From positions 71,816,600 to 71,880,599 of the forward strand of contig NC_083602.1 in the NCBI RefSeq assembly GCF_029168945.1: a stretch of 64,000 nt of DNA, read 5' to 3'. Made by a program: the position numbers and the translations under genes. The stretch is from Cannabis sativa (taxonomy: Eukaryota; Streptophyta; Magnoliopsida; Rosales; Cannabaceae). Numbering within the stretch: the first letter of the stretch is position 1; each line of letters opens with the position of its first letter. A model generated the notes under the pieces. That model was given only the letters and a program-made list of their open reading frames with translations. It did no database searches and was not told the DNA's origin. This document shows positions 11,001 to 23,310 of this stretch, piece after piece.

Positions 11001-13850
11001 CTTAATAATAAAGCTCATTATTTAAAGAGAGTTGTATTTTCTTTGATTCTCTTTATTTAATCTATTTATTTTAAATATATATTTATTTAATTAAAATTTC
11101 CAATTTAGAATGAAAAATTGTAAATATAAATTTTAATTGAATATTTATAAATTTTACTTAGATGGATATGAAAATAACATGAATTATTTCCATCTTAGTA
11201 ATAATTTCCAATAAATATTTATAAAAATATTCAATTTAAGTTGTTACAAAATTAAATTAAATTAATTTACAACTCAAATTTAATTTTCTATAAATATATA
11301 TTGCATTTCAAAAAATTAAAGTATTCGGATACAATTTTCGAAAATGCATGTTAAAATAAAAAATAAATCCTGGAAAAAATTTTCTAATTTAATGTTGGCC
11401 CAAAATTAATTAATAAAATTAATTTACAACAAAAAATATAATTTTCCTATTTAATTAAATATATAAAAAAAAATTCAAATATTTAAGTATGATGATGAAA
11501 ATCAACTTAAATATTAATTTTCTATTTAATTAAATACACTAGAAAAATACTTCAAGCAAAAATATCATCTATCTGGATTTTCCTTTGACTAATTAATTTA
11601 ATTTCTAATAATATACATAAATTCAATTTATTTTAAATTAATCAATAAATGAAAAAATCATTGATTTAAGTTGGTCCAAAATTAAAATAAATAATTTACA
11701 ACTTTAATCTATTTTTCAAATAAAATTCGAAATTCCAGCATTTAAGAAATGCAATTTCGAAATTTGATTAATAAAATAAAGAAAAAATATATTTTGAAAA
11801 TTATTTAAATTTAGTTGAAAAAAAAAATTCAACTAAAAATATTTTTCTATTTAATTAAGTGTCATGAAAAAGAAATATTTAAGTATCATGGTGAAAATCA
11901 ACTTAGATATTTAATTTTCAAATTAATTAAATGTATTAAATTCAAGAAATAAATCATTAAGTGTAGAGAAGGCTTAATTGTTAATCTCTAGTTTAATACT
12001 AGGAAAAAAATATACTTAAAATAAATTGTACCAAAATTAATTATTTAAATAATGAATTTCACAATGTATAATATTTTCCTATTTAATATTAAAAATAATA
12101 AGTAGTCTAGAAATAACTATCTAGAAAATATCTTATTTGACTAAGTATCTTTTCCACAAAATTTGAAAAAATATCCTATTTAAGTTGTATCAGAAAAAAT
12201 CTAGAACTTAAATATCAAAAATTAAGTTGTAACCACTTAATTTGAAAATATTCCAATTTAAGTTAATATTCGAAAAGATATTAACTTAAAAAATATCTAA
12301 AATATTCTATTTTAAGTTAATATTCGAAAAGATATTAACTTAAAAAAATATGTAAAGAATCTTAATAACCAATGCCTAAAATTCTTTAACTTAATTTTAA
12401 AATTTTAAATCCAAAAGATATTCAGATTTAAGTTGGTTAGTTAGAGATAACTAAATATCAACTTAAATAGGAATATTTAATGAAAAATTTAAATTAAGCT
12501 TCAGAAAGAATCTAGATGGTTATAATTCTATATTTAATTAAATATAAGAAAATATATATAGTTTAGCTTAGAATAAAATTCTTTAAACTATAATTTTCTT
12601 AAATTAATTTAAAAAATAAATGAAATTAATTATGTTGCTAATCAATTTTATTAGGTTAAACTAGTTTAATTAACCTAGTACAGTTATTCAAATCAGGCAA
12701 ATGGACCTTCACAATTGAGGTAGTTCATGTGAGGGGGTGCTGGGTTCAGTATGTCGTACCCACTACTATGGCTCCCAACTCTCACACAAGGCCCAAAAGA
12801 AAGGAATTTAACCTTAAAATGAACAACTGTTATTAATTGAATAGGCCCAAAAACTAAATGGGCCTAAATAAAATCTATCAAGAACTATGACATTTTATTT
12901 AGCAACAACAACCTATATGCATCTATAATAAAATTAAACACATAGGCTCACACAAGCACACTTTGCTAGGTCATACACAGATGAAAGAAGATTGTAAATA
13001 TACATGTTACAAATTATTTACTTAACCAAGGGAGCCATGAGTTAAAATCAGATCATTGGATTTGTCAACAAGTTAACTATGGCTATTTGCAATCAAGCAG
13101 TAATAGGTTTTGAAAACTTACAAACAAGCTAAAACACATACTCCTGCAACAAGGCTAGCTGGATAGTTGAATGTAGGATTTATTTAATTTTAAATAAATA
13201 ATTTCGAAAAATAATTAATTAAAAAAATTTCGAAAATTTAAAAACTTTTTTAAAAAAAATTCCAAATTAAAATATATAAAATATTTAAAATTAAACCTAC
13301 AATTTTAAAAAATTAGGTTTCAACCAACCTAAATATCATTTCAAAATTTGCTAACTACTTTTAAAAATTAAATGTTATTTTATAAATAAAAATTAAATAA
13401 AAAATTAAAAAAGATAAATGAATATCTTTTTCAGATTTTAAATGTAATTTAAATAAATAAAATAACAAAATTGAAAAGTTAGCAAAATATCTTACATCTA
13501 TTTAAAATTACTTGATTATAGTTATCTTATTTTAAATTTAAATAATGTCAAATTATTTAAAAAAAAATTAATTTAAAAAAAATTAATATCTGACCTTAAA
13601 TTTAAAAATAAGATAAAATATAATCAAATTTAAAAATAAGATAGATAATTAAGCAAAAAAGATAGATATTTACTATTTTTCAAATTCAAATTACACTAAT
13701 ATCATAAATTAAATTTAAAAAATATTTAAAAATTTAATTATGATAATTAGAATTGAATTAGGAATAGTAAATGTACAAATACAGAACTACACAAAAAATC
13801 GGAAGTTAATTCCATGAAAAAGCATGAAAAAACGAAGAAAAACAAAAAAA
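11001..13850 (-). other. AT-rich internal stretch of A1 without coding content
   Basis: About 2.8 kb of extremely AT-rich DNA with short runs of AATTAATTTAAA type and no credible ORF. A less AT-rich block at about 12700-13100 (GGGTTCAGTATGTCGTACCC) is conserved in A2 and, inverted, in A3. Two identical hairpins lie at 12258-12289 and 12312-12343. This is where gag would be expected, but no gag motif is visible. Confidence 0.55.
12258..12343. repeat. tandem pair of 11-bp-stem hairpins
   Basis: TTAAGTTAATA and TATTAACTTAA flank the 10-base loop TTCGAAAAGA at 12258-12289, and the same arrangement repeats at 12312-12343, 54 bp on. Confidence 0.9.
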
Positions 13851-13854
13851 AATT

Positions 13855-14065
13855 GCAAGCTACTGTCCACTCGCACAAGCAGCCAGGCGTGACCGACGTC
13901 CCTCGACGCAGGAGGCTGCATGCAGCCTCATCCGCGCGTGCATGGGACGATTTCAGACAGCCAATCTTGTCTGACCGAGGTAGCTCGGACGAGCTGGGTG
14001 TCTGCGCGCGTGCTGTCCGATGAACAAGCCTCGTGCGCGCGCTCGTGTGGTGTGCACGATCCCTG
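13855..14065 (-). promoter_or_regulatory. GC-rich, hairpin-rich leader of A1 (candidate packaging/dimerisation region)
   Basis: A sharp GC-rich island with GCGCGCG runs in an AT-rich element. From the primer site outward it contains CAGACA...TGTCTG (13954-13973) and a perfect 18-bp palindrome GAGGCTGCATGCAGCCTC (13912-13929). A2 and A3 have matching islands at the same distance and order. Open frames across it differ between copies, so I read it as a non-coding leader. Function is inference. Confidence 0.5.
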
Positions 14066-14307
14066 ATTTTTTTCGAAACTTCAAAAAATCATAACTAATT
14101 CAAATTAAATCGAAATTGAGTTCTGTAAAAAAGTAAATTGCTTAATTTTTTCCATACTATCCAATAAAAATAATTCCAGAAACAGATATTCAATTTCACG
14201 AAAATTCAATCAATCATCAAATAACACTCAATACAACATGATACCATCCAAAACATCAAGCAATCATTTTAAAGTCCAAATTTCTTGCAAGCAAATCAAT
14301 TACCATG

Positions 14308-14319
14308 GCTCTGAGGCCA
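14308..14319 (-). promoter_or_regulatory. primer binding site of A1, variant
   Basis: The minus strand reads TGGCCTCAGAGC two bases inside the 5' LTR. The canonical plant initiator-Met site is TGGTATCAGAGC, so positions 4 and 5 are CC instead of TA. A3 has the canonical form and A2 shares the CC. Confidence 0.8.
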
Positions 14320-14321
14320 GT

Positions 14322-16223
14322 TGTTGGAAATAATTTTACCAGAATCTTAGATCTACTCACAAGTATGTTGATTAACACCCTAAATATGAACTTTCTAAAC
14401 GATGAAATTAACACATATAATGTTTAGAAAACCTTACATTCGGTGCAGCGGAATAATATGACTCCTTCCGTTCAGATATCTAGCCCTTGATTCCTTTCTA
14501 TAGCAGAGCATTATCAATATCTGAACCTGGATCTCTTTCTCTGATTCTTTAGTGCTGAAACTCCTTCTTACTGAAAGTCTTTCTTCACGATCTTCCTCAC
14601 TATGATTGAGGTATCACTTGCTGTGTGTGGGCACTACTCTAACACTAAGAATTTCGAAATCTCAAGGAGGAAGAGAGAGAGAGAGAGAGAGAGAGTGGGT
14701 TCGGCCATAGATAGGGAGAGAGAGAGGCTCAGTTTTTTCTAGATGAAAAGTCAGAAGAAAAGTGTGTAATTTTCCTGAAGCCTTCACTATCTATTTATAA
14801 CATTCCACTAGGGTTAGGTTTGAATTATTTGGCATTAAAATAATGAAAATATTAGTTTAAATTTCCTACAAAAGTGGCCGGCCATGCATAGTGGATTTGG
14901 GCCTCACTTTTTGCAATTTTGCAGTTTTATCTTTTCTGCATCTGATTTTCTCAAAAACGCCAATTTTCTAATTCAACCATTTAAATGCCAATTCTAACTA
15001 TTTAATAACTATAAATAATTATTAAATAATATTGTCATTTATCATATTTATTAATTGAACCATACAAAGTATCATAATTAACAAATATGCCCCTAAAACT
15101 CTTTCTTTACAATTTCGTCGTTACTTAGTGAAAAATTCACAAATAGACATAGTCTAACTTGAGAATTATAATTGATTAATCAAAACCAATTATATGAGTC
15201 TTACAAGCAATATTATATCAACTAGTGCGGGGACCATGGGTCTATATAACCGAGCTTCCAATAAGTAGATCAAGAATTTATTACTAAAATTCACTAACTT
15301 ATTAATTCTTCGTTGAATCCACGCATAGAACTTAGAATTGCAGTCTCAGTATATAGAATGCTCTATATGTTCCACCATATAGACACATCATTAGTTATCC
15401 ATTGTTATAATCCTAATTTGATCAATGATCCTCTATATGATCTACACAGTAAAGGGATTAGATTACCGTTACACCCTACAATGTATTTTATCCTTAAAAC
15501 ACTTAACCCCGTATAAATGATATTTCAGCTAAGTGAAATGAGATCTCCACCATTTATTTCGTTTAGTCAAGCTCGAAGGAGATCATCCTTTACTTACTAT
15601 TCGCCAGATAGAAGCTATAGATTCCGTGTTTATGTTAGCGCTCCCACTCAATTGCACTATCGTGTTCCCAAAATGTACGTATCACCCTGACCTAAAAGTA
15701 GGCTTAACTAACAAATCAAAGAACACGAATAGCCTCTTGAGATTGAACCTAATCATAACAGGATTAAGATCATTTGATCTAGGATCAACTAGGCGATATT
15801 GACTTGAATAGATATTACGGTAAGTTTAATAAATCTAAGTCAAAGTTCAATATCGGTCCCTTCCGATGCATACTCCATGCATCCAACCTGAGCTTTACTT
15901 TAACCAATGCTCTGGAAAGAACATAGCACTTCTCCAAATGCAAGTAAACTCTGTTGTAGATTATCATATCAGTAAAACCCTATGTCTGATAAATCTAGGA
16001 ATCTTTATTCACATAGTCATGTTTACTTTCCAATGTGTTGACAACACAATAAACAGGATCAACTATGTGAAAAGGGTTTCAGATGAATTTATACATTATG
16101 TACATATATAATCATGAAATAAATCATGTGAACCATGCAACATTAAATGTTATTTCTGATCTATATTAATAAATAAATCTGATTATATTGAAATGAGTTT
16201 TATTTAGGGCATAAAACCCAATA
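14322..16223 (-). repeat. 5' LTR of A1
   Basis: Runs from TGTTGGAAATAATTTTACC next to the primer site to CATAAAACCCAATA; the last CA is mutated to TA. It carries a GA run near 14668-14694 absent at that length in its partner LTR. It retains the 70-85-residue plus-strand frame seen in other copies, which I regard as non-coding. Confidence 0.85.
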
Positions 16224-16578
<355 letters not shown>

Positions 16579-17476
16579 TGAAATTCCGTATTTTAATATT
16601 CCCAGTTTAATTATTTAATTAAGTGATTAATGAAATGCGGAATAATGAAACTGGTACTGAAGACAGTTTTTCCGTAGTTACAGAATACAACTCTGTAACT
16701 CCAGAGAAACCCAGAAAAACAAACAGTGCATAAAAGTAAAAACACACAAGATTTTTGTACGTGGTTTCAACAATCCTTTCAGATTGTTACTAGTCCATGG
16801 GGCCACGCCCAGAGATAAGATTCATTAGATCGGTATCAAAAATACAAAGTAATTGACTTATGCATAAATAGACTCCCTCTTATTGTATGCCGCAAGCTTG
16901 ATGTATTCCACCTACTAACCGAACCTTGATAAAACTCCAAGTGCTCGAACTCCCTTCGATCACCTTGAAGAGTGCTTGAATCCTCCCGATTCAAGGCTTA
17001 AAGGCTATCTCCCGAAAGCCTATACAACCATCTCCCGAAGGTTGTGTGCTTGTATCATCCCGATGCAAGACTTCAAAAGCAATCTCCCGAAAGCTTGTAA
17101 AACCCTTCTCCCGAAGGTGTGCTTGTATCCTCCCGATGCAAGACTTCAAAAGCAATCTCCCGAAAGCTTGTAAATACCTTCTCCCGAAGGTGCACTGATG
17201 TTCTTCTTCGTTGTAGACTTGAATACAGACTCAAGACAATACAAACAACAAATTAACAGAGTAAGATTAGAACAACTCTTCTCTACATAACAAAGACACT
17301 CTTTCCTAAAGATTTGAAAGTGAATGAAAGAGATACAAAACCTAGCTACTATAAGATGTATTTATAATGAATATACATCTTATTGACAGCTTACATTCGG
17401 TCTGAACAAGACCTCAGCCCACTAGAAACTTCCCTAAAATAATTCTTCAATCAGTCTAGGAATTTCCGTTTCTGTA
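16579..17476 (-). repeat. truncated 3' LTR of element B
   Basis: Starts TGAAATTCCGTATTTTAATA, matching B's 5' LTR at 44279 and 57234 onward. It stops at TTTCTGTA (17469-17476), where the sequence switches to the middle of a family-A LTR. About 320 bp of B LTR, the polypurine region and the first part of A2's LTR are missing. Confidence 0.85.
16985..17195 (-). repeat. 73-bp repeats with CTCCCGA motif in B's LTR
   Basis: CTCCCGA or ATCCCGA occurs nine times in ~200 bp. A 73-bp unit starting near CGATGCAAGACTTCAAAAGC is repeated at 17061 and 17134. The same array is at 57560-57780 in the other LTR. Sirevirus LTRs are known for clustered GC-rich short repeats. Confidence 0.8.
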
Positions 17477-19429
17477 GCAGAGCATTATCAATATCTGAAC
17501 TTGGATCTCTTTCTCTCCTTCCTTTGATGCTGAATCTCCTTCTTGTTGGTTGATTTTCCATAGTCTTACACACTATGATTGAGATACCACTTGATGTGTG
17601 TAGGCACTCACTCATTCACTCAAGGAATTCGAAATTTAGAGAAGAAAAGAAGAGAGAAGGTGATTTCGGCTATAGAGAATAGGAGGCTCAATTTCATCTG
17701 ACAAAGGTAAGTGTGAATGAGAGCCATCACTATCTATTTATAGGTAACCACCTGGGTTTAGGTTAGAATTATTTGGCATTAAAATAATGAAAAAATAAAT
17801 GATAAAACCCTATAAGTGTGGCCGGCCATGGGCTTGGATAATGGGCCTCACTTATGCAATTTTGCTGTTTTATCATTTCTGCATCTCATTTTCTCAAAAA
17901 CGCCAATTTTCAAATTTAACCATTTAAATGCAAATTCTAATTATTTAATAACTAAAATAAATTATTAAATAACATTGTTGTTTAATTTAATTATTAATTA
18001 GACATATAAAGTCTCTTAATTAATAAATAAACCTAGAATCTCTTTTCTTTACAATTTTGCCCTTGCTTAGTGAAAATTCATAAAGTAGACATAGTCTAAC
18101 TTTAGAATTATAATTGATTAATCAAAATCAATTAACTGAGTCTTACAAGCAGTATGGTCTCAACTAGTATGGGGACCATGGGTCTATATATCCGAGCTTC
18201 CAATAAGTAGATCAAGAATTTATATCTTAAATTCACTGACTTATTAATTCTTCGTTGAATCCACGCATAGAACTTAGAATTGCACTCTCAGTATATAGAA
18301 CGCTCTATATGTTCCACGATATAGACACGTCATTAGTTATGCATTGTTATAACCCTAATGTGATCAATGATCCTCTATATAGATGATTTACACTGTAAAG
18401 GGATTAAATTACTGTAACGCCCTAAATAATTAGGCACGCTACCCAAAATGCTTATGAAACCCTAATCCCCTAATCGGGATTACTAATTAAAATAGCGCGG
18501 AATTTAAACTTTTATATTAAACAGACTAAAAATAAACTTGTAATATATTTAAACTTTTCAAAATAGTTGGGATCCCAAAAATATTTACAAACTTATTACA
18601 AGTTCTTTCTTACTAGCCGACCTAAGCAGCAAAACAGAATACAAACGTCAACACTGTTAGACCCTTAACCCGCTTGGTCTGATATGGCTTGAACATGTAC
18701 ATTCTTCATCTTGCTCCTCAAACTCATGGTTGATCAACCACCGACTTACCCTTTCCTGCACAGTAGAGCACCCGTGAGCCAAGCCCAGCAAGACAGTATA
18801 AATCAGAACAAATATAATATGCTCATCATGCTATCTAAACAGTAATGCCATTCATATACGTCTGTATGTCACAGACCTGCATGTCACACTCACATGCCTA
18901 TTTATGTCTACATGGCATAGGCCTATGTGTTGCGCTCACACATCTATTTATATCTACGTGGCGTAGACCTACGTGTTGCTCTCACACGTCTAATTACAAT
19001 AAGGCCTTAGAATAGCTCATGTCGGTTCTGGTTACCGAGTCCAACTTGATTATGCCTTGACGCATAACCCTTAATCTCAATATGTAACACATAATTATTG
19101 GTGCCACTGCAATATTTGTCTATTTGCTATAGGCCTGCATGTTACGCTCACATGCCTATTTATGTCTACATGGCGTAGACCTACGTGTTGCACTCACACG
19201 TCTATATACAATAAGGCCTCAGTAGGGTTTACCTCAGTTCTGGTTACCGAGCCTAACCTGGTTATGCCTTGCTCGCATAACCCTATTCGTGAATATACGT
19301 AATCCATGTATTACATTCTTTCAGTGGTTTATCCTGGTGATATATACCAGGTCCAACCCAGTTATGTCTTATACACATAACTCTTAACATACATGTGTGT
19401 GTTCAATATTTACTACAACATATATAATC

Positions 19430-19760
19430 TTAGGGTAATAACCCTAACTTGCACACTATGTAATCACTCATATAATACATTTCTATATACTCAGATAACA
19501 TTTACTAAGAGTGTTAACCCTAACTCATGCTTTCATTGGATTCACAATATTCTAGGGTAATAACGCTAGACCGCATTAAAATTAAACTCAAGTTACTAGC
19601 TTACCGAGTCTAGTTTAATTATTCCTTAAGCGCATAATTCATAATCCCAATATATAGATATATCCAACATGGAATAGTGTTAAACAACATATATCACTAG
19701 GGTAATAACCCTAGGCTATTAAACCGCTCATGTTAGGGTAATAACCCTAATCCCGGTTGC
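19430..19760 (-). repeat. dispersed TAGGGTAATAACCCTA repeats in the gypsy solo LTR
   Basis: AGGGTAATAACCCTA or close variants occur near 19433, 19553, 19700 and 19734, with AGAGTGTTAACCCTAA near 19508. The core is itself a near-palindrome. Its role is unknown. Confidence 0.75.
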
Positions 19761-20101
19761 AAGTACTCACATATATCATATTCAACATAAGCGCCACCGC
19801 GCATACTCTACGTGCAAACTACTATCTTACATGTTGTCCCGCAATAAAGGAGATTCCAAACCCCTGGGTGCGCCTGATCAGGTGCCGGTAATCCTAGTCA
19901 CACAATCCGAGATTTCACAAATAGGGTTAATCCCCAATTTCACTTTCACAAAATATAAACATGGCATTCAAAACACAGATATATCCCAATATAGCTCGAA
20001 ACGAGCTTTCCAACGATATAAAGAACGTCCCAAACGGAGTCCTGAGTCAAAAGTTATGGCCAAAATAAAATTGGGAAAAACAAAATTTCTCACTGCCAAA
20101 C

Positions 20102-20140
20102 CCAGTCGCGACGGCACAAAACCCCGTCGCGATGACTGGG
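20102..20140. repeat. GC-rich inverted repeat CCAGTCGCGACGG / CCGTCGCGA
   Basis: CCAGTCGCGACGG at 20102-20114 faces CCGTCGCGATGACTGG at 20124-20139 across a 9-base loop, with a TGA bulge in the right arm. Confidence 0.85.
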
Positions 20141-22075
20141 TTCAGAACACCCAAAAACTCCATTTTTAAGGCCTAAACATGCCAATTTTTCCATAAATTC
20201 GAACCTCAATCGTACCATACCCAAAATTAACTTCTTACAGATAAAAATCATCACAATAGAGAGCTAACAACTTCAATTCCAACATTAATCAACAAAATTA
20301 AAACTCACACCTTGAATCTTCAAATCCTAAAATACAAACTCAACAAGCTCAAGAACTTGAGCTTAAATCCAATCCTTCCAAACAATTTTCCTGCAACAAA
20401 ATTAACAAGTAATGACTAAATTCAAGCATTAAAAACATCCTAGGATTTCATTCATAATTCAACCATAGGAACCACCACAATTCAAGAGATTAATTCTCAA
20501 ATTCAAAAGATTAAACATCCATTTCTCAAAACATGCAAGTCAAGATCAAAACTACCCAAATCATGCTTTTACCCTAATAGATTCAGCAAGAATTCAACAA
20601 TAGATTTCAAATAAACTCAGTAAGAAACTACCTCAATTCCTTGCACAAGCAAACTCCAAGCCTTCAACACAATTTTCCGAACAAACAATCTTTAATTCAA
20701 GCTAATCTCTCACCAATTTCAAGTTGAAAATAAGAGAGGATTAGAGAGAGAGAGGGTCAGCCAAGAGGAAGCAAAAGCCAGCATTTTCTAATTTCATTCC
20801 TCAAAAATCAATTTTATTAAAGTAAATCAATAAAGGTCAAAAGACCATTTTGCCCCTAGGGCCATACAATCATGCATAATCACTCACAAGGGCATAATTG
20901 TCATTTCATGTACATTTCAAACCCAATTAATTTCAGATTATCACTATTAAATAAAAATGCCAAATATTTCAATTCAAATTGCATTTCGGGCCCGAACCCG
21001 GTTCGGCCCAAAATACCCGGTTGTGACTATACCGCGCCAACCTGTCAAAACACACCTGAAAAGACAACACAAGCATACTATATAATAATATAGTTCTAGA
21101 AGCACGTAATTAAATTAATTTCATCAATTTACCCTTCTCGGGTCATAATTACTACAATGCCCTTGGCTCACCAACGGGGTCTTAACATATTAAAATTCAT
21201 ATAATTTCATATATATTGAACTATATAATAATATAATTCCTCAATTATACATAATTATCTAGTTAGGGTATTGCTAATCCTTTCTCATAATTCCGGGTAT
21301 TACAATTACCGTAACACCCTACAATGTATTTTATCCTTAAAACACTTAACCCTCTATAAATGATATTTCGGCTAAGTGAAATGAGATCTCCACCATTTAT
21401 TTTCGTTTGGTTAAGCTCGAAGGAAATCATCCTTTACTTTCTATTCGCCAGATAGAAGCTATAGATTCCATATTTATGTTAGCGCTCCCACTCAATTGCC
21501 CTACCATGTTCCCAAAATGTACGTATCACCCTGACCCAAAAGTAGGCTTAACTAACAAATCAAAGAACACGAATAACACTCTTCAGATTGAACCTAATCA
21601 TATCAGGATTAAGATCATTTGATATAGGATCAACAGGTGATATTGAATTGAATAGATATTACGGTAAATTCTAATATATCTATTCAGAGTTCAATATCGG
21701 TCTCTTCCGATGTATACTCCATACATCCGATGCTGGTAAACTTTGCCAATGTCCTGGAAAGGACATAACACTTATCCAAGGTGTAAGAATACCTATCACT
21801 GATTATACCATGTCAGTCTAAATCCACTGTTCTGACAAATCATGGAATAAACTTTCGAACATATAATTAAGATTATATTCCACTGTGTTGACAACACTAT
21901 AATCATTAATAAATTGATATGTTCTGGACTTAAATAGAATTCATACATTATGTACATATATAATCATGAAATAAATCATGTGAACCATGCAACATTAAAT
22001 GTTATTTCTGATCTATATTAATAAGTAAATCTGATTATATTGAAATGAGTTTTATTTAGGGCATAAAACCCAACA

Positions 22076-22088
22076 AACTCCCACTTGC
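22076..22088 (-). promoter_or_regulatory. polypurine tract of A2
   Basis: The minus strand reads GCAAGTGGGAGTT directly before the LTR's TGTTGGG, almost the same as in A1. Confidence 0.7.
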
Positions 22089-22539
22089 ACTAATATAAAA
22101 CAAAAAGTGCATTTCAAATAATCTCAATACCTTGATATACAAATCAAGTGTAGTAGTAGTAAACTCCTCGTAATAGGATCTGAAAGGTTGAATTAAACAC
22201 AACCTTTTCTCCACAATTACTCTTCCTTAATCACAAAATCATTGATAATGTGAAATTCCTCTCTATATGTCTACTCTTTTTGGGATACTGGATTCTATAC
22301 CTTTGGCAACTACTTTTGGTTAATCAGGAAATAACACTAGTAGTTAAGGCAATTTGGAATGGTGTCAAAAAGGTATAGAACTTTCCTTAGACTGAATAAG
22401 TACCTTTCCTGCAACTTTAACATTCAGTCCCTTTCTGGTAGACCTAGAGACTTCAGATAGGTTTTTACACTTCTCCAAAATCACTATTCCACCCCCAGAG
22501 TAATCACCATCTTATCAGCAGACTTTCTAACACAAAGGC

Positions 22540-23310
22540 AAGTCTTGAAATCTGATGTGGTGTAGTCTAAGAGTTTTAAACACACTCTTATTCACTAACA
22601 TATAGTTCCTCTTCTTAATCTTAAGATTTACTTGATTGTCTTCCAATGTTCCTCTCCTAGATTAATCTGATACTTACTCATTACTCCCACTCAACAGCAG
22701 GTGTCTGGTCTAAGGCATACTAAAGCATATCTGAGACCTCTCACTGTTGATATAAGAAATTCTCTCATGGCTTTATCTTTTCTGGAATAGTTGAGACTTT
22801 TCCTTAGATAAATAAAATCTATGCCTAGAAGTCGAGAAGCTTCTATAGATTTCCATTAGAAAGAAAATGCTTCAAGATCTTACTAAAGTAAGTTGCTTGC
22901 ATTAGAGTAAGTAATTACCAGGTATACCACAAGCCATAGGTTTAGATTAAACTCAAACCTATAATACTAGGAACAAGAAGTTTTGTTAAGTCCATTGAAT
23001 AGATTTATACACGAAACTTCATTTTTATGTCCTTGTAATAGAAAACTTTAGGTTACTCCATGTGAATGGATTAAACCATAGTTCTATTGGCTTTTCTTCT
23101 TAGTTTCTTATCTTGACAATCCATTACTTGTTTAAACTCACAATGGGTTTTAATCACTAGTGTCTTCCAAGTCATAAGAAGGTGAGTTCCTAGAAACTCT
23201 CCCACTACGACAATGTACCATGAATTATGTCTAAGAAAACTAAATGGTATTGACCTCTTCGGTTGTGACAAGACAACAGAGGCAGTGGGATCATCATATG
23301 TCAAATAAGA
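22540..23310 (-). pseudogene. copia reverse transcriptase and RNase H relic in A2
   Basis: Translating the minus strand with stops gives RGLRYALVCLRPDTCC at about 22745-22690 and DYTTSDF at about 22567. These match the copia pattern of a YAM-type segment with RPD, then YTDSDF at the start of RNase H. Upstream, LMQATYFSKILK near 22910-22870 matches the QAxYxxKIL motif of the RT thumb region. The open frame at 23304-23071 with SQPKRS may be the RT-proximal linker. Several stops and frame changes make it non-functional. This shows family A was once an autonomous copia, not an originally non-coding element. Confidence 0.6.

Larger units (their letters stand above)
6283..16223 (-). mobile_element. 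element A1: decayed copia LTR retrotransposon, family A
   Basis: Two ~1.9-kb LTRs (6283-8452 and 14322-16223) in the same orientation enclose 5.9 kb. Minus-strand order is 5' LTR, primer site, GC-rich leader, AT-rich stretch, Gag-pre-integrase remnant, RNase H-proximal reverse-transcriptase remnant, polypurine tract, 3' LTR. That order is copia. No coding unit is intact. Flanks (AGAAC left, GTTTG right) do not form a TSD, so ends have changed or recombination joined two copies. Confidence 0.8.
18413..21304 (-). mobile_element. gypsy solo LTR (2.9 kb) inside A2's LTR
   Basis: Plus-strand ends are TGTAACGCCC and GGGTATTACA, flanked by TSD ATTAC (18408-18412 and 21305-21309). Its minus-strand 3' end resembles that of element C (GTAGCGTGCC then AGGGCGTTACA), so it belongs to a related gypsy chromovirus-like family in minus orientation. 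No pol is present, so it arose by LTR-LTR recombination. Contents include repeated CTCACATG/CTCACACGTC steps at 18840-19210, TAGGGTAATAACCCTA repeats at 19430-19760 and an inverted GC repeat at 20102-20140. The 112-aa frame at 19831-20169 is not credited. Confidence 0.9.
17469..22075 (-). repeat. 3' LTR of A2, left end deleted, split by a gypsy solo LTR
   Basis: Family-A sequence from TTTCTGTAGCAGAGCATTAT to 18412, then from 21305 to CATAAAACCCAACA at 22075. About 170 bp of the terminus are missing on the left. The insertion lies in the ATTAC of ..GGATTAAATTACCGTAACACC. Confidence 0.85.

Noticed and set aside
13814..14023. Open frames over the GC-rich leaders (13814-14023, 28009-28221, 61584-61921)
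   Set aside because: Frames and peptides differ among the three copies, while hairpins are shared. GC-rich DNA lacks stops by chance.
8453..14321. Classing family A as an originally non-coding LARD element
   Set aside because: Minus-strand translation shows Gag-pre-integrase and RT/RNase H relics in copia order, so it is a decayed autonomous element.
17061..17195. Regular short repeats that might suggest a CRISPR array
   Set aside because: The repeats lie in a plant LTR, have 73-bp periodicity with similar spacers, and occur in both LTRs.
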